Of a stretch of 64,000 bases of DNA, positions 35,368 through 47,163 are shown piece after piece. Origin of the DNA: Cytospora piceicola (lineage: Eukaryota; Ascomycota; Sordariomycetes; Diaporthales; Cytosporaceae); assembly GCA_023375675.1 (NCBI GenBank), contig JALQBC010000003.1, positions 558,001 through 622,000 of the forward strand. The letters run 5' to 3'. The notes below the pieces were generated by a model that worked only from the letters and a program-made list of their open reading frames with translations, searched no databases and was not told the DNA's origin. The position numbers and the translations under genes are program-made. Every line of letters begins with the position of its first letter. Within the stretch, counting starts at the first letter, position 1.

Positions 35368-36508
35368 ACGCGCTTCCGGCGTATCGAGAAACGTGTTCGG
35401 AAAGATCGAATCATTATTGCGATTGTCCGTTGTGTCATTTTCTGGGCTTCAAGCAAGTTCTGCGTTCAAATGTTTCTCAAGCCGTTCTGCTATCCCCTCT
35501 AATAATCAACAGGTTCTTGTGTATGATTTTGCCGGCGGTGGCTTCTTTTGCATCGTCGCGCCTTTTTCTTTTATTCTGGTTACTCCCACAAAAGCACAGA
35601 CATTGGGTATAATGGCGTCATGGCCCCTGCCAAAACAAAGATTGGAGATGATGCAATCGTGGGGTTGTGAGAGACGAACGAGACATGGGGGTGTGTCGAG
35701 ATGAGCATTTGGGAAGTTGAAGAGTTCGAACAGTTCAATGGGTCGAGGATGTTGGTAATGAATAGGAAACGGGAGCGGCAAGGGAGCAACGTGCATGAAG
35801 GAAAGCAGCAGAAGCAACGGCATATCCAGCAGGGTTTATGTCGTAGCGGCAACGCATGAGACGAATCGCACGTATGCAACGCATGTTACGCACAACACTT
35901 TGTATTATGTCGCTTGTATAGCAAGGCGAACAAGGAGCATTCTGCATGTGTTGTACGTATGTATGGATAGAAGTCATGGGTCAACATGGGAATGGAAATG
36001 AAATTGGAAGCATGCCGAATGATGACTGTTTTTGACGTGTGTGACAGATGGGATGTTATATGCTGCTACGAGAGACGAATCGATCTGAAGCCGTGAAAAA
36101 GAAAAGGCGGTGCCGTTTTCGGACAGAAAAGATGTCAACTAGGACACCATGGATACGGGCATGTATATAGCAAACTCACATTTCTCTACAGAGATATTTA
36201 CATCATCCATCTACCAGACCCCAACGATATGTCATTATGCTCGGTCGGATTTGTTGAAATGTTTAACTTTGTGTCTGCATAGTTCATGTATGTAGATTCT
36301 GCTAGCTATGTGCTGCCCATTTACCTAACGCCGATCCCGATGCCTGGGCCCTTCGTTGCCCCCCCCCCCCCACCCAAGTACAAAATCACACCCCGACGAG
36401 TTATCGCGCGCTTGAAAGACTGAATGAATAAAAGATAAGAAGGATGAAGACGAAAAGGAGCAAGAAGAAGAACAAGGAAGGGGAAGCGGGACATAGCTCA
36501 GATGGTTC
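35368..36508. other. Convergent 3' region, no gene seen
   Basis: About 1.1 kb between the stop codons of the NRD1-like gene and ATG15. It should hold both 3' untranslated regions. A C-rich run lies at about 36360-36371. The frame 35357-35704 starts inside the NRD1-like gene and has no domain. Confidence 0.5.
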
Positions 36509-38548
36509 CTAGACCTCCGGCTCCTCCTGCTTCCCAAAGCCCCTACAGAGGCCGAACCAGTTCTTGGCCGTGCAGTGGGACTGCGTCGGCACGACGGGCG
36601 AGGACGTCGGCGATGCGGTCGGCGCCGGCGTGAGGGGCCTCGTGGTGGTGACGGGCGGGGCGGTGACGGTGGGCTCCGACCCCGTGGCGGGGTGGCCCCG
36701 CGACGTGGACGCGGACGAGTCCCAGCAGCCCCAGAACTTGCCGGGCGTCTCGCAGTTGGTGCTCGTGGCCGGCGGGCTGCTGCTGCTGGTGCTCGCCGGC
36801 GGCGTGGTCACGGGCGGCGTGCTGGTGCTGGCGCTGGTGCTGGCGCCGCCGGCCGCGGTGGTGGTGGTGGTGGTCTTGTCGTTGCACCCGAACCAGCCGG
36901 GCGTCTTGCACGTCGACGTCGTGGACGTGCTGGTGGTGGTCGTGGTGGTGGTCGGCACGCCCGTCGCCGGCTCGTCCAGGCAGCCCCACCAGCCGGGGGT
37001 CCTGCAGGTCTCGGTCCGCGTCCGGGTCTTTGTGCTCGACGAGGTCCGGGACGTGGTCGTCGACTCGGTGCCGTTGCTCTCGTACATCCTCCAGTTGGCG
37101 CAGTCGCGGCACTCGGGGGTGAACCTGCACTCGGCGACCTCGTCGTACTTGAGGATGACGTCGTTGATGACGGAGTGGATCTTGTGGGTGCCGATGCCGA
37201 CGCGCCACCCCTTGTCGGCGACGACGTCGTAGACGCACTCGCGGCCCGTGTGGCACGCCGACTCCATGGCGTACCCGGCGTAGGAGCACGAGGCCGTGGC
37301 GCCGTTGCACGTGCCGATGTAGACGGGGTCGGCCGTGTGGCCGAAGTGGTAGGCCCCCGTGTGCTCGCGCGCCTGGGGGGGGCTGAGCGGGTCCGCGCCG
37401 GGGGGCACGGGCAGGCCGAGCCGGCCGGCGGGCAGGGCCTCGGGGACGGCCTCGAAGGTGACGACGGGCAGGCCGTAGGTGAGCCCCAGCATGGCGCTGA
37501 CGGCGCCCCCGAGGGAGTGGCCCGTCAGCCAGACGTCCGAGCCCGGGTACAGCTCCGTGACGTTGGAGTAGAGCTCCCGCGCGGCCATGTAGTAGCGGTT
37601 CTCCCCGCGCAGGGCGTCGACCACGCACGTGTTGTTGCAGCTGTAGGTGCCCGTCGCGCAGCTGCAGACCTGGTGCCACAGCCACGGGCCCTGCTGCGCG
37701 CAGCAGCAGCTGAAGAAGAGGTTGTCGTTGAGCTTGTCGTTGGTGGTGGTGCCCTCCCCGTCGAAGACGGCCATGGACGTGCCCTTGAGGCCGATGACGA
37801 CCGTGGTGTTGGCGTCGTCGGCGAAGATGTGCCCGCGGAGCCCGTCGCTCTCCCAGCCGAAGTCGGCGGACCTGTTGAACGGGTCCCCGACCTCTGACCA
37901 CTGCGGGTCCCCGGGCGCCTCGATGTACGCGTCGGCCGACATGTAGGCCAGGCTGACGATCGTGTCCCTGTCGGTGATGTTGGGCCCCGAGACGTCGTCG
38001 AGGGTCCAGGCGTCGGGCGACAGCACCGACACGTACCCGCCCTCCCGCGAGGAGGCCACCATCGGGTCCACCACGCTCGGCCGCCGGTCGACCAGCCTCT
38101 GGATCCGGGTGGCGTCGCTCCGCGCCTTGAGCGGTGGTAACCGCTGCTGGGGGTGTTCGTCCTCGGCTGCGAGCCAGGCCTCCTGCTCGGTGTGCACTAC
38201 ATCCTGCCGCCTGTGTAGACTTGGGTATTTGCTTGTTCCGTGGTGGAAGATGTGCCTCAGGGTCTGTAGTTTGGTATGGAGTGTCAGTAGTGACGCTCTT
38301 GTCACGGGGAGAGAGACGAGAGCCAACGGTGCACTTACGAATACATGCTCGGCGGGCACTGGTGGCTCTGGTGATGGGTTAAAGAAGCCTGGCTGAAGCG
38401 GCAGTACGGCCTGCTCGTTCGACCTTGGATTCCTGACAGCATCGGCTGGAGCCGGCGAGAAGGCAAGGAAGGATAAGAGGAGTTGAGCAGTGACTCTGCC
38501 AGCAGAGGTGCACATATCACCGCCCCTGGTCTTCCGCCGGAGGATCAT
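36509..38548 (-). CDS. ATG15: Vacuolar autophagic lipase ATG15
   Basis: Exons 38548-38339 and 38263-36509 give 654 residues. The 75-bp intron (GTAAGTGC...ACTACAG) is a multiple of three and has no stop, so an unspliced frame also stays open. The spliced join [13 protein letters not shown] fits ATG15. A signal-anchor ([18 protein letters not shown]) precedes the lipase class 3 domain: [29 protein letters not shown], nucleophile elbow [17 protein letters not shown] (Asp) and [13 protein letters not shown] (His). Atg15 reaches the vacuole by the multivesicular body route and breaks down autophagic bodies and vesicle membranes. The C-terminal third is Thr/Ser-rich, likely O-glycosylated, and holds four Cys modules ([38 protein letters not shown]). 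Third codon positions are almost all G or C. Confidence 0.95.
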   Translation of the reverse strand: MILRRKTRGGDMCTSAGRVTAQLLLSFLAFSPAPADAVRNPRSNEQAVLPLQPGFFNPSPEPPVPAEHVFVSAPLALVSLPVTRASLLTLHTKLQTLRHIFHHGTSKYPSLHRRQDVVHTEQEAWLAAEDEHPQQRLPPLKARSDATRIQRLVDRRPSVVDPMVASSREGGYVSVLSPDAWTLDDVSGPNITDRDTIVSLAYMSADAYIEAPGDPQWSEVGDPFNRSADFGWESDGLRGHIFADDANTTVVIGLKGTSMAVFDGEGTTTNDKLNDNLFFSCCCAQQGPWLWHQVCSCATGTYSCNNTCVVDALRGENRYYMAARELYSNVTELYPGSDVWLTGHSLGGAVSAMLGLTYGLPVVTFEAVPEALPAGRLGLPVPPGADPLSPPQAREHTGAYHFGHTADPVYIGTCNGATASCSYAGYAMESACHTGRECVYDVVADKGWRVGIGTHKIHSVINDVILKYDEVAECRFTPECRDCANWRMYESNGTESTTTSRTSSSTKTRTRTETCRTPGWWGCLDEPATGVPTTTTTTTSTSTTSTCKTPGWFGCNDKTTTTTTAAGGASTSASTSTPPVTTPPASTSSSSPPATSTNCETPGKFWGCWDSSASTSRGHPATGSEPTVTAPPVTTTRPLTPAPTASPTSSPVVPTQSHCTAKNWFGLCRGFGKQEEPEV

Positions 38549-40044
38549 GTTATCTTGGTGCTGCCTTGGTACTAATATCCGGACTTTGTGGGTTGGAAGA
38601 CACAGAGGGGGGAGTGACAGTCACTTTGAGAGGACGGAGAATAAGAGAATAGGTTGGAAAAAGGAGAGGATGGAGGGAGTCGATAGGTATCAAATATGTC
38701 ACGAGGACGACAACGAAGCCGTTGGGGAAAGGAGTGGTGAGGATAAGGGAACCGATTTGCCCAGGCTGTTACTGCGTGCATCGTGCAGCGGACTGATGAC
38801 GCCGAAGACGGGGGCGGTATCATGCTGATAGTCGGTGTTAGTGTAATGCCTCCCTTGGGATGGCGATCAGGTGCTGGAGTACATGATGCACTATCACAGG
38901 CTAATGACACTGGCGGGGCCCACATCCCAGCGAACCATATGCATGTGACTACTTGGCTATAAGTACTACTAGGTACTGTATGTACTATATGTATCAATGT
39001 ACAGACTCAACCGCTGTAAATTAACAAGATGGTCCTTGGATCTGACCTTATTGTCTTCCAAGGTTGTCAGTAACAACGTGCAGGGACACTCTGGGGTAGA
39101 TGCTAACTTTAAGATTCATACTTACATGAATATGACTGCCCCGGGTGGATGATATACGGCACCTGTCAGTAGGTACCTCGTGCATTCAATACGGAACATT
39201 GGATGGAGTACGCAAGTATCTATGTAAGTACCTAGGTAGGTATATAGGTGGGGCTATGGACGGGTAACAGCTGCGGCCTAGCGCACATCAGTGTTGTACA
39301 TACATACCTAGGTACCTACTTACTTAGTAAGTACTCAAGTACCTACGTGGGCAGTCTGGTAATGTACCAAGTACAGTACGGCGGGTATCATAGAGGGTAC
39401 GTACCTGAGCCAGGCTGGGTACCACAGCACTAGTACACAGATTACTGGGCAAATCAGGGGTCCACAAGGTCAATTTGAGGAGAAAGCAGCCGCGACGTTC
39501 CGTAAGTACGGAACCGTGAAACATGCCTGGAGCTTTCGGAGCTACCCTGTTACTGCTACTCACTCGATACTCTCTTCCCTTGTGCATACTTACATACATA
39601 CAAACCAGTACAATCATCCTCGTCGACTGACCTTGATCTCGTGAGGAGGTTATACAGCTTACAACCCGCGATATTTTTGATCAAACAGAAACTGGCCGCC
39701 CGCTTACTCAAGTCGTCCATTGAAACTCGTCGACCATTCATTGCTGTTTCGGACCTAATAGATGGCATAGCTGGCTCTGTTATCCGGCCTGGCCGCCCAC
39801 CCTCCCTCCTCCATTTGTTTCCTCCTGCTGCGCCCTATTCGGTCCTAAGCCGACGCGACTGTACTTCTGAAGATACATAAATCTAGTGCTTTTGTGCGCC
39901 AAACGGGAGCATAGATATAAATTCCGAGATACCCAATATCCTGCATCCGGTCGTCATATCTCGCTTGTTTGTATGCTTATCTCATTCTCCCATACACAAA
40001 CTCAACTCCTGTCTGTTTGTAGCTTCGACCACTAACAGATAGCC
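38549..40044. other. Divergent intergenic region with TACCTAGGTA cluster
   Basis: About 1.5 kb between ATG15 (-) and the VPS9 gene (+). It should hold both promoters. A cluster of TACCTAGGTA-type motifs covers about 39165-39410, including a palindromic ACTTACTTAGTAAGT near 39316. No supported gene; the frame at 39324-39617 is in the repeat and has no domain. Confidence 0.5.
39165..39410. repeat. Cluster of TACCTAGGTA-type palindromic motifs
   Basis: GTACCTAGGTAGGTATATAGG near 39229, TACCTAGGTACC near 39306, and further TACCT/AGGTA units up to about 39410 form a second dense cluster of the same motif family seen at 31640-31845. Confidence 0.7.
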
Positions 40045-42396
40045 ATGTTTTCCAGCTTCACTGTCACACTGGCAGGAACAGTGATGCCCTCTCCAACCTC
40101 GAGACCGAATCCCTTGAGGACCACCAGGTCCTTCACCCGAGCCCAGAACGATGATCCGTTATCGATGCCTCGCCCTAAGAGGGCCAGCACCATCCAGAAT
40201 GGCTCTCTCCCCAAAATCACCACCACTGGTATAACCTCCCAGATCGTCGAGGAACCTGAGAGCACCACTACGGATACCTTCGAGAACAACCAAAGCCATG
40301 ACGATGCTCCAGAGCCGCCACGGACCTCGGTCGACCTCGACGACCTTCCGATAGAGCTCATCAGCCTAACTGACAACTTCATTGGGTCCTTGTCTGCCAG
40401 AACATATGCCAATCCTCCGAACATCGACAACATCTCACGGCTGTTTCAAGACTTCTATGGTCAAGCCGCTCAGCACATCGATACGCATATTAGTTCACTT
40501 CTTACACGGCATAGGCGCGAGTCGTCTCCCGCGACATCCATGTCATCCAGGACATCTGCGACAAACCTGCTGAGGGCCAAGGCGGCGGCCATTGGGAGCA
40601 AGGACAAGAAGTCCGGGACACTCCAGGCAGGGAATCCAGAGCAGCAGATGATCACCGCAGACGAAATGGCAGATCGTAAAAAGACGAGGAAAGCTTTGGA
40701 ACAGCAGCGTGGGGCCTTGGAGGAAGCTGCTGAGCGGCGGTTGTGTGAGGGGATCTACTCCAAGATATATCGCCACCAGAGCACGCAGGACGAGGCTGCA
40801 GACGACATGCTGCGGTCCAAAACTGCAGCTCTGGCCGTTGTCGGGATCGGGCTGACCGACCTGGGAGTGCAGCTCACTGAGCCCTCCGAGCCACCAGAGG
40901 CACAAGCTCAGAAGGCCGAGAAGGTGCGCGAATGGCTTGACGGGGCTAGGAAAGAGCTCATTGCCATGAACGACAGCCGTTATCCGCTTGGGAAACTGAA
41001 CCACCTGAAGATTGCTCACAAGAGCATCGTCGATACTCTATCACATTTCCACCCTTCGTCTTCGGCGGATGAGATTATGCCTATGCTCATATACACACTG
41101 ATCACACTTCCACCAGCAAGTCTGAATGTTATAAGCGACCTGAGGTTTATAGAGCGGTTCAGATGGGAACCGAAACTTGAGGGAGAGGCGGCGTACTGCC
41201 TGACGAATCTGGAGGCAGCCATCAGCTTTTTGGAGACGGTAGATTTGTCGACATTGCGGTCAGACGAAGCCCCCTCTGGACCCCTGAGATCGTCCAGCCG
41301 CCCCAGTACGCCCGCAGATACGTTCCCGCCAGCTTATTCTCCCGATGTGACTGCTCCCAGCACCGCCGCAGAACACCTCGACGGGAGCTCCGCCTCTGGC
41401 TTCCTGAAGCCCACACCGTCCCCGTCGTCGAGGCTCAGAGAAGCGCAGCTGGCGCGCAACCGCCGGATTAGTGACCTGGTGAATACGCCAGCCCAAGCAC
41501 TTGGGGCAGCCGGCGACGCGATGCGCTACACCGCAGACGCGGGCTTGAAGACCATCAGCAACAGCCTGGGCGACAGCTACAAGTTCTTCATCGGCAAGCT
41601 GCGGGAGCCCGCCGGCTCCGGCGAGGAGGTCGTCGTCCCGAAGACACTGGAGGACGCGAGGAAGCTCATCGGCACGCCGCCGCCAGATGACGACTCGTCC
41701 GTCAACAGCCTGATGAACCCGGACGACAGCGAGGTCAAGGCCCAGGCGCCGCACAGGGAGGACAGGATGCTGAACCTCATCGCGGGCGGGCGCAAGCCCT
41801 CGCTCGCGCGGGACCACAGCGCGGACAGCTCCCGGAGCGCGGGCAGCTCCATCAAGAGGCTGTCGGCCGTGTTCGGGGACGACGGCGGCGGCGGCAAGGA
41901 GGCGCCGACGCCGACGAGCGCCGCGACGCCCACGGGGGCCGGCGCGTCGAACCCGGCGCTCATGATGGAGTCGATGCGCAGCCTCGGCAGCTCGCTCAAC
42001 CCCATGGCCAAGCTGGCCGGGGGCATCGGCAGCTTCCGGCCGTTCGCGAGGACCCCGAGCCTGCCCGTCACGCCCCAGGTGCAGACCTCCGTCCCGGTCC
42101 CGGCGCCGGCGCCCAGGCCGGCAGGGGACGCGGAGGGGGTGGACCTGGCTACGGTGAGAGGCCCTCCACGTACTGGATCTCTAGAGGATGTGGCTAACCG
42201 GGTACGCGTACAGGCCTTTCCCGACTTGGCGACGGACCTGCCCCCCAAGGACGTGCCCAGGATCAACCCCCCCAACAAGAGGTTCATGGAGATGCAGAAC
42301 CCTGCGGACCTGCGGATCGGCGAGGTGCTGGAGCTGTTGAGGGACTACAGGAGGCTGGCGGGGGCGTTGAAGGATAGGGATGCCTTCAAGGAGTGA
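40045..42396 (+). CDS. VPS9-domain Rab5-type GEF (Muk1-like)
   Basis: A single exon of 783 residues. The VPS9 domain lies at about residues 240-400: a helical bundle, then LGKLNHLKIAHKSIVDTL, SSADEIMPMLIYTLITLPPASLNVISDLRFIERFR and EGEAAYCLTNLEAAISFLE. The Asp, Tyr and Thr-Asn-Leu-Glu-Ala-Ala residues that contact Rab5 GTPases are conserved. Such proteins load GTP on Rab5/Vps21-type GTPases at endosomes. There is no CUE domain as in yeast Vps9, so a Muk1-like protein is more likely (inference). The rest is low-complexity, with a Ser/Pro-rich C-terminal half and a short conserved-looking end, LRIGEVLELLRDYRRLAGALK. The codons become markedly richer in GC after about 41,500. Confidence 0.87.
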   Translation: MFSSFTVTLAGTVMPSPTSRPNPLRTTRSFTRAQNDDPLSMPRPKRASTIQNGSLPKITTTGITSQIVEEPESTTTDTFENNQSHDDAPEPPRTSVDLDDLPIELISLTDNFIGSLSARTYANPPNIDNISRLFQDFYGQAAQHIDTHISSLLTRHRRESSPATSMSSRTSATNLLRAKAAAIGSKDKKSGTLQAGNPEQQMITADEMADRKKTRKALEQQRGALEEAAERRLCEGIYSKIYRHQSTQDEAADDMLRSKTAALAVVGIGLTDLGVQLTEPSEPPEAQAQKAEKVREWLDGARKELIAMNDSRYPLGKLNHLKIAHKSIVDTLSHFHPSSSADEIMPMLIYTLITLPPASLNVISDLRFIERFRWEPKLEGEAAYCLTNLEAAISFLETVDLSTLRSDEAPSGPLRSSSRPSTPADTFPPAYSPDVTAPSTAAEHLDGSSASGFLKPTPSPSSRLREAQLARNRRISDLVNTPAQALGAAGDAMRYTADAGLKTISNSLGDSYKFFIGKLREPAGSGEEVVVPKTLEDARKLIGTPPPDDDSSVNSLMNPDDSEVKAQAPHREDRMLNLIAGGRKPSLARDHSADSSRSAGSSIKRLSAVFGDDGGGGKEAPTPTSAATPTGAGASNPALMMESMRSLGSSLNPMAKLAGGIGSFRPFARTPSLPVTPQVQTSVPVPAPAPRPAGDAEGVDLATVRGPPRTGSLEDVANRVRVQAFPDLATDLPPKDVPRINPPNKRFMEMQNPADLRIGEVLELLRDYRRLAGALKDRDAFKE

Positions 42397-43298
42397 AGAG
42401 CCCACACCTCTTCTTACTGGGTGAGTGGGAGGGGGGGGGTGGCACAGGTCTCGTGTTGCTGGCTCATTTGCCTCCCCCTTCGAGAGTCAAGATTGGGTAG
42501 AAGACTGGTCATTTGTGAACGGCGGCGTAAATTAGAGCGGCTCTGCTAGCATTTCGGGGGTTTCATCTGGGAAAACGGGGCGCATTGTCATCATGAGATT
42601 TTCAAATTGCATTGGGGATGGAAGAAGGTATTTCGGTGTGGCCAAGAGTTTATGGCGTGGATATCTAGACTCACTCTCCTCACTACTTTGGCAACCTGTT
42701 TAGGGTAGGTAGTACATACTAGGCATATATGAGAAAGATTGAGAGATCTGACACAATATTGAAACTGGGCCATTCTGTGTGTTTTTCTTTTGAAGTTCGT
42801 TGTTTTCTCTTCCTACGGAGTACGTATTTCAACTGAGGCTCTGGTAGCAAACAGACAGACCCTTTGTAGATAAAGGAGCGATGTGCTAACCACTCGAACA
42901 CCCATCCGTTCTCCCTCCATACAAGCAACAGCTATTGATACTGTCTTCGACGCCCCGTACCACCCCCCCCCTAATACTTCCCCAGTAGCCATCGCCAGCT
43001 ATACCCCATAGCGGGTTCTTGGCCCGAAACAAAATTGGTGGGTACTGTTCTGTGACCCTATATACTAAGATTATTCATGGTTGTTGTTGGTTGGTTGGTG
43101 GTGGTAATGTAAAACGCGGGTTTCAGCAAACTGGAAATCGTCGATCGACTGGCAACAGGAACAAGGTAGAAAACGCGGGGAAAAAGCATCAAAAAAACGC
43201 CCGGTACACCCCCTCCCACACGATACGATACAATACACACCCGATCAGTTCAGGGCCTTTTTGCTGGGAATTCGAAAATTTGCGTTGTTGCTACTGTC
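42397..43298. other. Convergent 3' region, no firm gene
   Basis: About 900 bp between the VPS9 gene and alpha-actinin stops. G runs near 42430 and C runs near 42963. On the minus strand at about 42820-42912 a D-arm-like sequence (GTTCGAGTGGTTAGCAC) appears but no complete tRNA fold follows, so I do not call a tRNA. Confidence 0.5.
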
Positions 43299-45485
43299 TT
43301 AATGAAGGCCGTTGGCCTTGCCGGGGCTCTTGGGGCTCCCGACGGTCGAGCCGTTGGTCCTGTCCGAGAGGGGCCCGCCGCCGGCGCTGCTCTTGGTCGG
43401 GCTCGACCGGCCCGACGACCCCAGGCCCTGGGCCGCCCTCTCGTCCGAGATCAGCTTCTCCATAAAAGCGATGTAGTCGTACTGCGGCTGCCCCCGGTCG
43501 TCCTTCATGTCGGGCCCGCTGTGGGGCGGGATGATGTCGATGAGCTGCTCGATGACCTCGTCGGGCACCAGGCTGTGCCGGAGGTCCATCTCCGTCACGT
43601 ACGGCTTCCCGTCGGCCACCTCCCGGAACGACTGGAAGACCTGGTCCGCCGTGTTCTGGTCCTCGGTCACGTCCACCATGAACCGGATGAACTGCTCGAA
43701 CGACACCTTGTCGTGCCCGTCCGACGCCTCCTCGAAGTAGTCGTGCATCTCGTCCTCGCTGAACACCAGGCCCAGCGACGCGAGCGCCGCGCTGAACTCG
43801 ATCTCCTGCAGGTTGTTCGAGTCGTCCCTGTCGAAGTGCCGGAACACGCTCTCGAACTCCTCGAGCTGGATGGGCGTCAGGTTGGTCATGCTGCGGGCGA
43901 CCATCTGGTTGTCCAAGAAACTCAACTTCTTGGACACAGAACTCTTAACCAGGGATAGCTCGTAGCACAGCTCGTCGTACGTGTAAGTTGTGAAGTCGTT
44001 CTCTTCGATGTTGGCCTCCTGACACTTGGCGTCGACCTCTTCGATCTTCTCGAGGTAGGCGTCCAGCGGGGGAAGGTTGTCGCTCAGTTTGCGGACATGG
44101 TGCAGTTGGTCCTCGACGTCACCTTCCAGCCCTGATATGGCAAGCTGCATTGTGTTAAGGGCCATGGCGAAGTCGTTGGCCTTGTCGGCAAAGGACTTGC
44201 GGAGGGCATTTTTGATGCTGTTCGTGGTGGTCAGCAACCGTATCATCATAGTGAAATCAGGAATCGACTTACTCCCTGATGGTCTCGTTTATCAGTTGAC
44301 CCCTGGCCATCTCTGCACCAGCAAGGTTTGCCCATTCCTGATCAAGGACCTCCAGGCGCAACTCGGCCGGTGGATCGTACGGCCTCAAACGGTACGTGCC
44401 GAGTTTTGTCTTGATATTGCCAAGTAACGTCGCCAACTCACTCTTTTCTGCAACCCACTCCCTCTTCTTCCCCCTCTTGTATGCCGAGAAATCTCCCGCT
44501 TGGGCCTTGGCATCCGCATATGTACCCGCGAATTTGGCGGTCTGCCAGCTCTCTATTTGCTCCCTGACCAACTTGAGCAATGCTCTCATCCGCCTCTCGT
44601 AAGAGTTCTGCATCTCCCAAGCACCTTGCATGTTGTTCACAAACTTCTCCACCCGGCGTCCCGCGTTTTCGACCTTCTCCATCTGTGAGAAAGCATGGAA
44701 CCAGTACGCAATGTAGGTCATCAAACTTCGCTCATCAGGCTTCGGCACATCGGCGACATCTTCCACGTCCAGCAGCTTGGGAATACCGATCTCCTTATGA
44801 GCGATGTCGAAAGCAAGCTGCATATTTCCTTTGTGGTCAGACTTGTCGAGCTGGTCGTAATCGATGAGGTCGGGCCGGTGGATATCCAGGAGCGCGCAGA
44901 ATGCCAGGCCATCGTTCCAGCTCGCACTGAAATCGCGAACGTCGCATTCGTCGTAGCAAGCCGTCTTCCGTTGACACCACAGGAGCAGACCTTCCTTCGC
45001 CGTCATACCCTCCTCATTGATATCGCTGATCGTAAATCGTAAAATGAGCGTCCATATCAGGCCGAGGATGATCTTCCTGTTTCCGTCGACAAGGTCCTCG
45101 GCGCCCATGTTCACCATCTGGATCCCCCTGGACTTGACGAAGTCCAGACCTAGGTTCACATTTTCGAAGCGTTGCACTCGCAGTTTCGGTTTCGCAGCAT
45201 ATCGGCCGAGGGACTCTTGGGATAGACATTCTAACAAATGGATAAGTATCACCTGTTGATGGTAGACGGGTTAGCGACCGCTGGATCACGTATAGCTTCA
45301 GGCCAAACATGCGTGTATAAAACGGACATGCGGGTGGAACACCAAGAACACGAACATACACCATCACTCAGGTCCTTGACCAGGTCCTTAACCTCCAGGT
45401 TCCTGACTTCGATCTTGGTGTTAAGCCATTTGGTGAAGGTCTTCTGCTGGACGGTAATCCAGTGCTGCTGCTCAGCAAAGGCCAT
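43299..45485 (-). CDS. Alpha-actinin-like actin cross-linking protein
   Basis: Exons 45485-45360, 45252-44273 and 44217-43299 give 674 residues. Two calponin-homology domains fill the N-terminus: CH1 from QKTFTKWLNTKI to LILRFTI, CH2 from EGLLLWCQRKT to YIAYWFHAF. The joins DLSDG-VILIHLLE and ETIRD-IKNALRKSF keep both frames. A helical rod of spectrin-repeat type follows (about residues 270-510), shorter than in animals. The C-terminus has EF hands: LTPIQLEEFESVFRHFDRDDSNNLQEIEF with a near-canonical loop, then a divergent pair. In fungi alpha-actinin bundles actin at septation sites and rings. The tail (SSPTKSSAGGG...SPKSPGKANGLH) is probably disordered. A long leader of more than 500 bp precedes the start. 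Confidence 0.94.
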
Positions 45486-47163
45486 ATTGGCTAGGAGCTG
45501 CTCATGCGGCGGTTCGACAGCGGCGAGGGCGGCCTAGGGGGGGGGATGCTGAGCCGAGAGTATGTCTCTTGGCGGGGCTTCGTGCTCTTTCGGTCGGAGT
45601 GGAAAGACAGTCCTTGTCTCTGTCCTTGTCTTTGTTGTCCCGTTGGCCGAGCTTGATCCGGAGGCGGGCGCGTGCGCGTGTTGTGGGAAAGCCGTGCGGC
45701 GTTGCGATGCGGTGCGGTTTGGTTTTGGTTTTGGGGTTTCTCGCGGCTCCGGGTCAACGGTGACTTGCGGGGAGTGGGAGTGAGAGTGGGAGCCCGTGAA
45801 CTTGTGGGGCGGCACAATGGGGGGTGAGAAGGGGATGAGTTGTACTGCAGGCTGTGCTTGTTGACCGCTGGTGCTGGGTGGTTTGTGGTCAAGGACGATC
45901 TTCTCGAGGCGAAGAATGCTAGAAGTATCACGGTGTGAAGTGTGAAAGCAGTGGAGATTGGAAATTGGTGGCCTCCCGGGAATGGACTTGGAGTTAATGT
46001 TGTTGTTGTTGGGGTCTAGCGATGGTGGTGGTGTGCCGTACTTTTCCACTGATAGATTCCTAAACCATCGTGTGGCATTTCCCTATCCGTGTAAACAAAC
46101 CCCCCGTTATGGCGCCGTTTACCCTCAATCGGGTTGGCTTGGGCTGGTGGGGCAACATCCCGTTGGCTGGCGTGTAACCTTGGTTCCACCTGGGCACCTG
46201 GGCAGTTATCAGTGCCGTCCGGATCCCTACAGCGGTACCTAGGTACACTGTTAGCCTATGTAATGTGCCCCTGAGTGACCTGTGCCCCTGTGCTCCACGC
46301 TAAAATAGAACGTCCTAGCGCCACCTACGCTACCTACCACTCATTAACATCCCATCAGTGCCCAACTCGATCCGACCATAGCGTATATTGACTTGCAATA
46401 AAGCAGGGGTCCTTCTTATCATCTCGTCGACTTCATTAAACAACTCGGGGCCTAAGTCGTCAACCCGGATGCTGTGGAAATGAGCACCGGGATCGCAGGT
46501 GATGGGAAATGGAGCTGTCTACTCACAACCTCGGAAAAGCTGTCAGATGCACAAGGCCGGCCACTCCACTATATATCTGCTCGTCAGGGGCAACCTGCTT
46601 GTCGACCATCGAATGTCCAGGACGAAGCTCCATGGCGCCCCTGATCTGTTTGTCAAGCATGGACAACCCAGACTCGACTTGTCATTCCAATCACGGAGCA
46701 ATGGCTGCATGAGGGTGACCCGGAAGGCTCGGCAGAAGAAGAGGCCAACCAAAGACAATGGGGAGTATGCCTGGAAGGCGGACAGACAGCCATCGGCCCT
46801 TCTGCGTCGTTGTTGACAGATGGGAATGAGGCGAGAGGCGAGGATTCTTCTATCCAAGGAAGAGCTCGCATACTGGCCGGGGGGAGCAATATTTACTTGC
46901 GGGCACTCATCTGTTTCGATGTTGCTGTCGCATAACCTGAACGTGGCCTGCAAGAGGATATGCTCCATTCTGTCGCTGGACTGGGTTTGTGAGGATTCCC
47001 TTGTTCACAGTTCATATATCAGCCAGCCAGGCCTGTTCTGATATCCCGATCCATTGGGGCCGGGGGGGGGGGGCGGGAGGGGAGACGAACAAGTGTTTTC
47101 TTATTCACCAAAGTGCTATCTAGCAAGACACCATTCAGTCTGCCAATACCACCACCGGCGACC
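45486..47163. other. Intergenic and alpha-actinin leader, no gene seen
   Basis: About 1.7 kb. The left part, next to the alpha-actinin start, is rich in GTG and TTG on the plus strand and probably its 5' untranslated region. A TACCTAGGTA motif occurs near 46236, and a G-rich run (12 G) near 47059-47072. A minus-strand frame of 141 codons at 46543-46968 starts with ATG but shows no domain; I do not call it. Confidence 0.45.

Noticed and set aside
36485..36520. Sequence resembling a tRNA 5' half (GACATAGCTCAGATGGT)
   Set aside because: It overlaps the region just past the ATG15 stop and has no 3' half; chance likeness to an A box.
36543..37901. Long open frames in other frames and on the opposite strand of ATG15
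   Set aside because: They arise from the extreme GC content at third positions; their products are low-complexity Arg/His/Ala or Val/Gly strings.
42820..42912. tRNA-like sequence on the minus strand (D-arm-like GTTCGAGTGGTTAGCAC)
   Set aside because: No anticodon arm of the right size, T arm or 7-bp acceptor could be formed; at best a decayed tRNA.
46543..46968. 141-codon minus-strand frame between alpha-actinin and the 2H gene
   Set aside because: It has an ATG but no recognisable domain, splice context or coding-like codon use.
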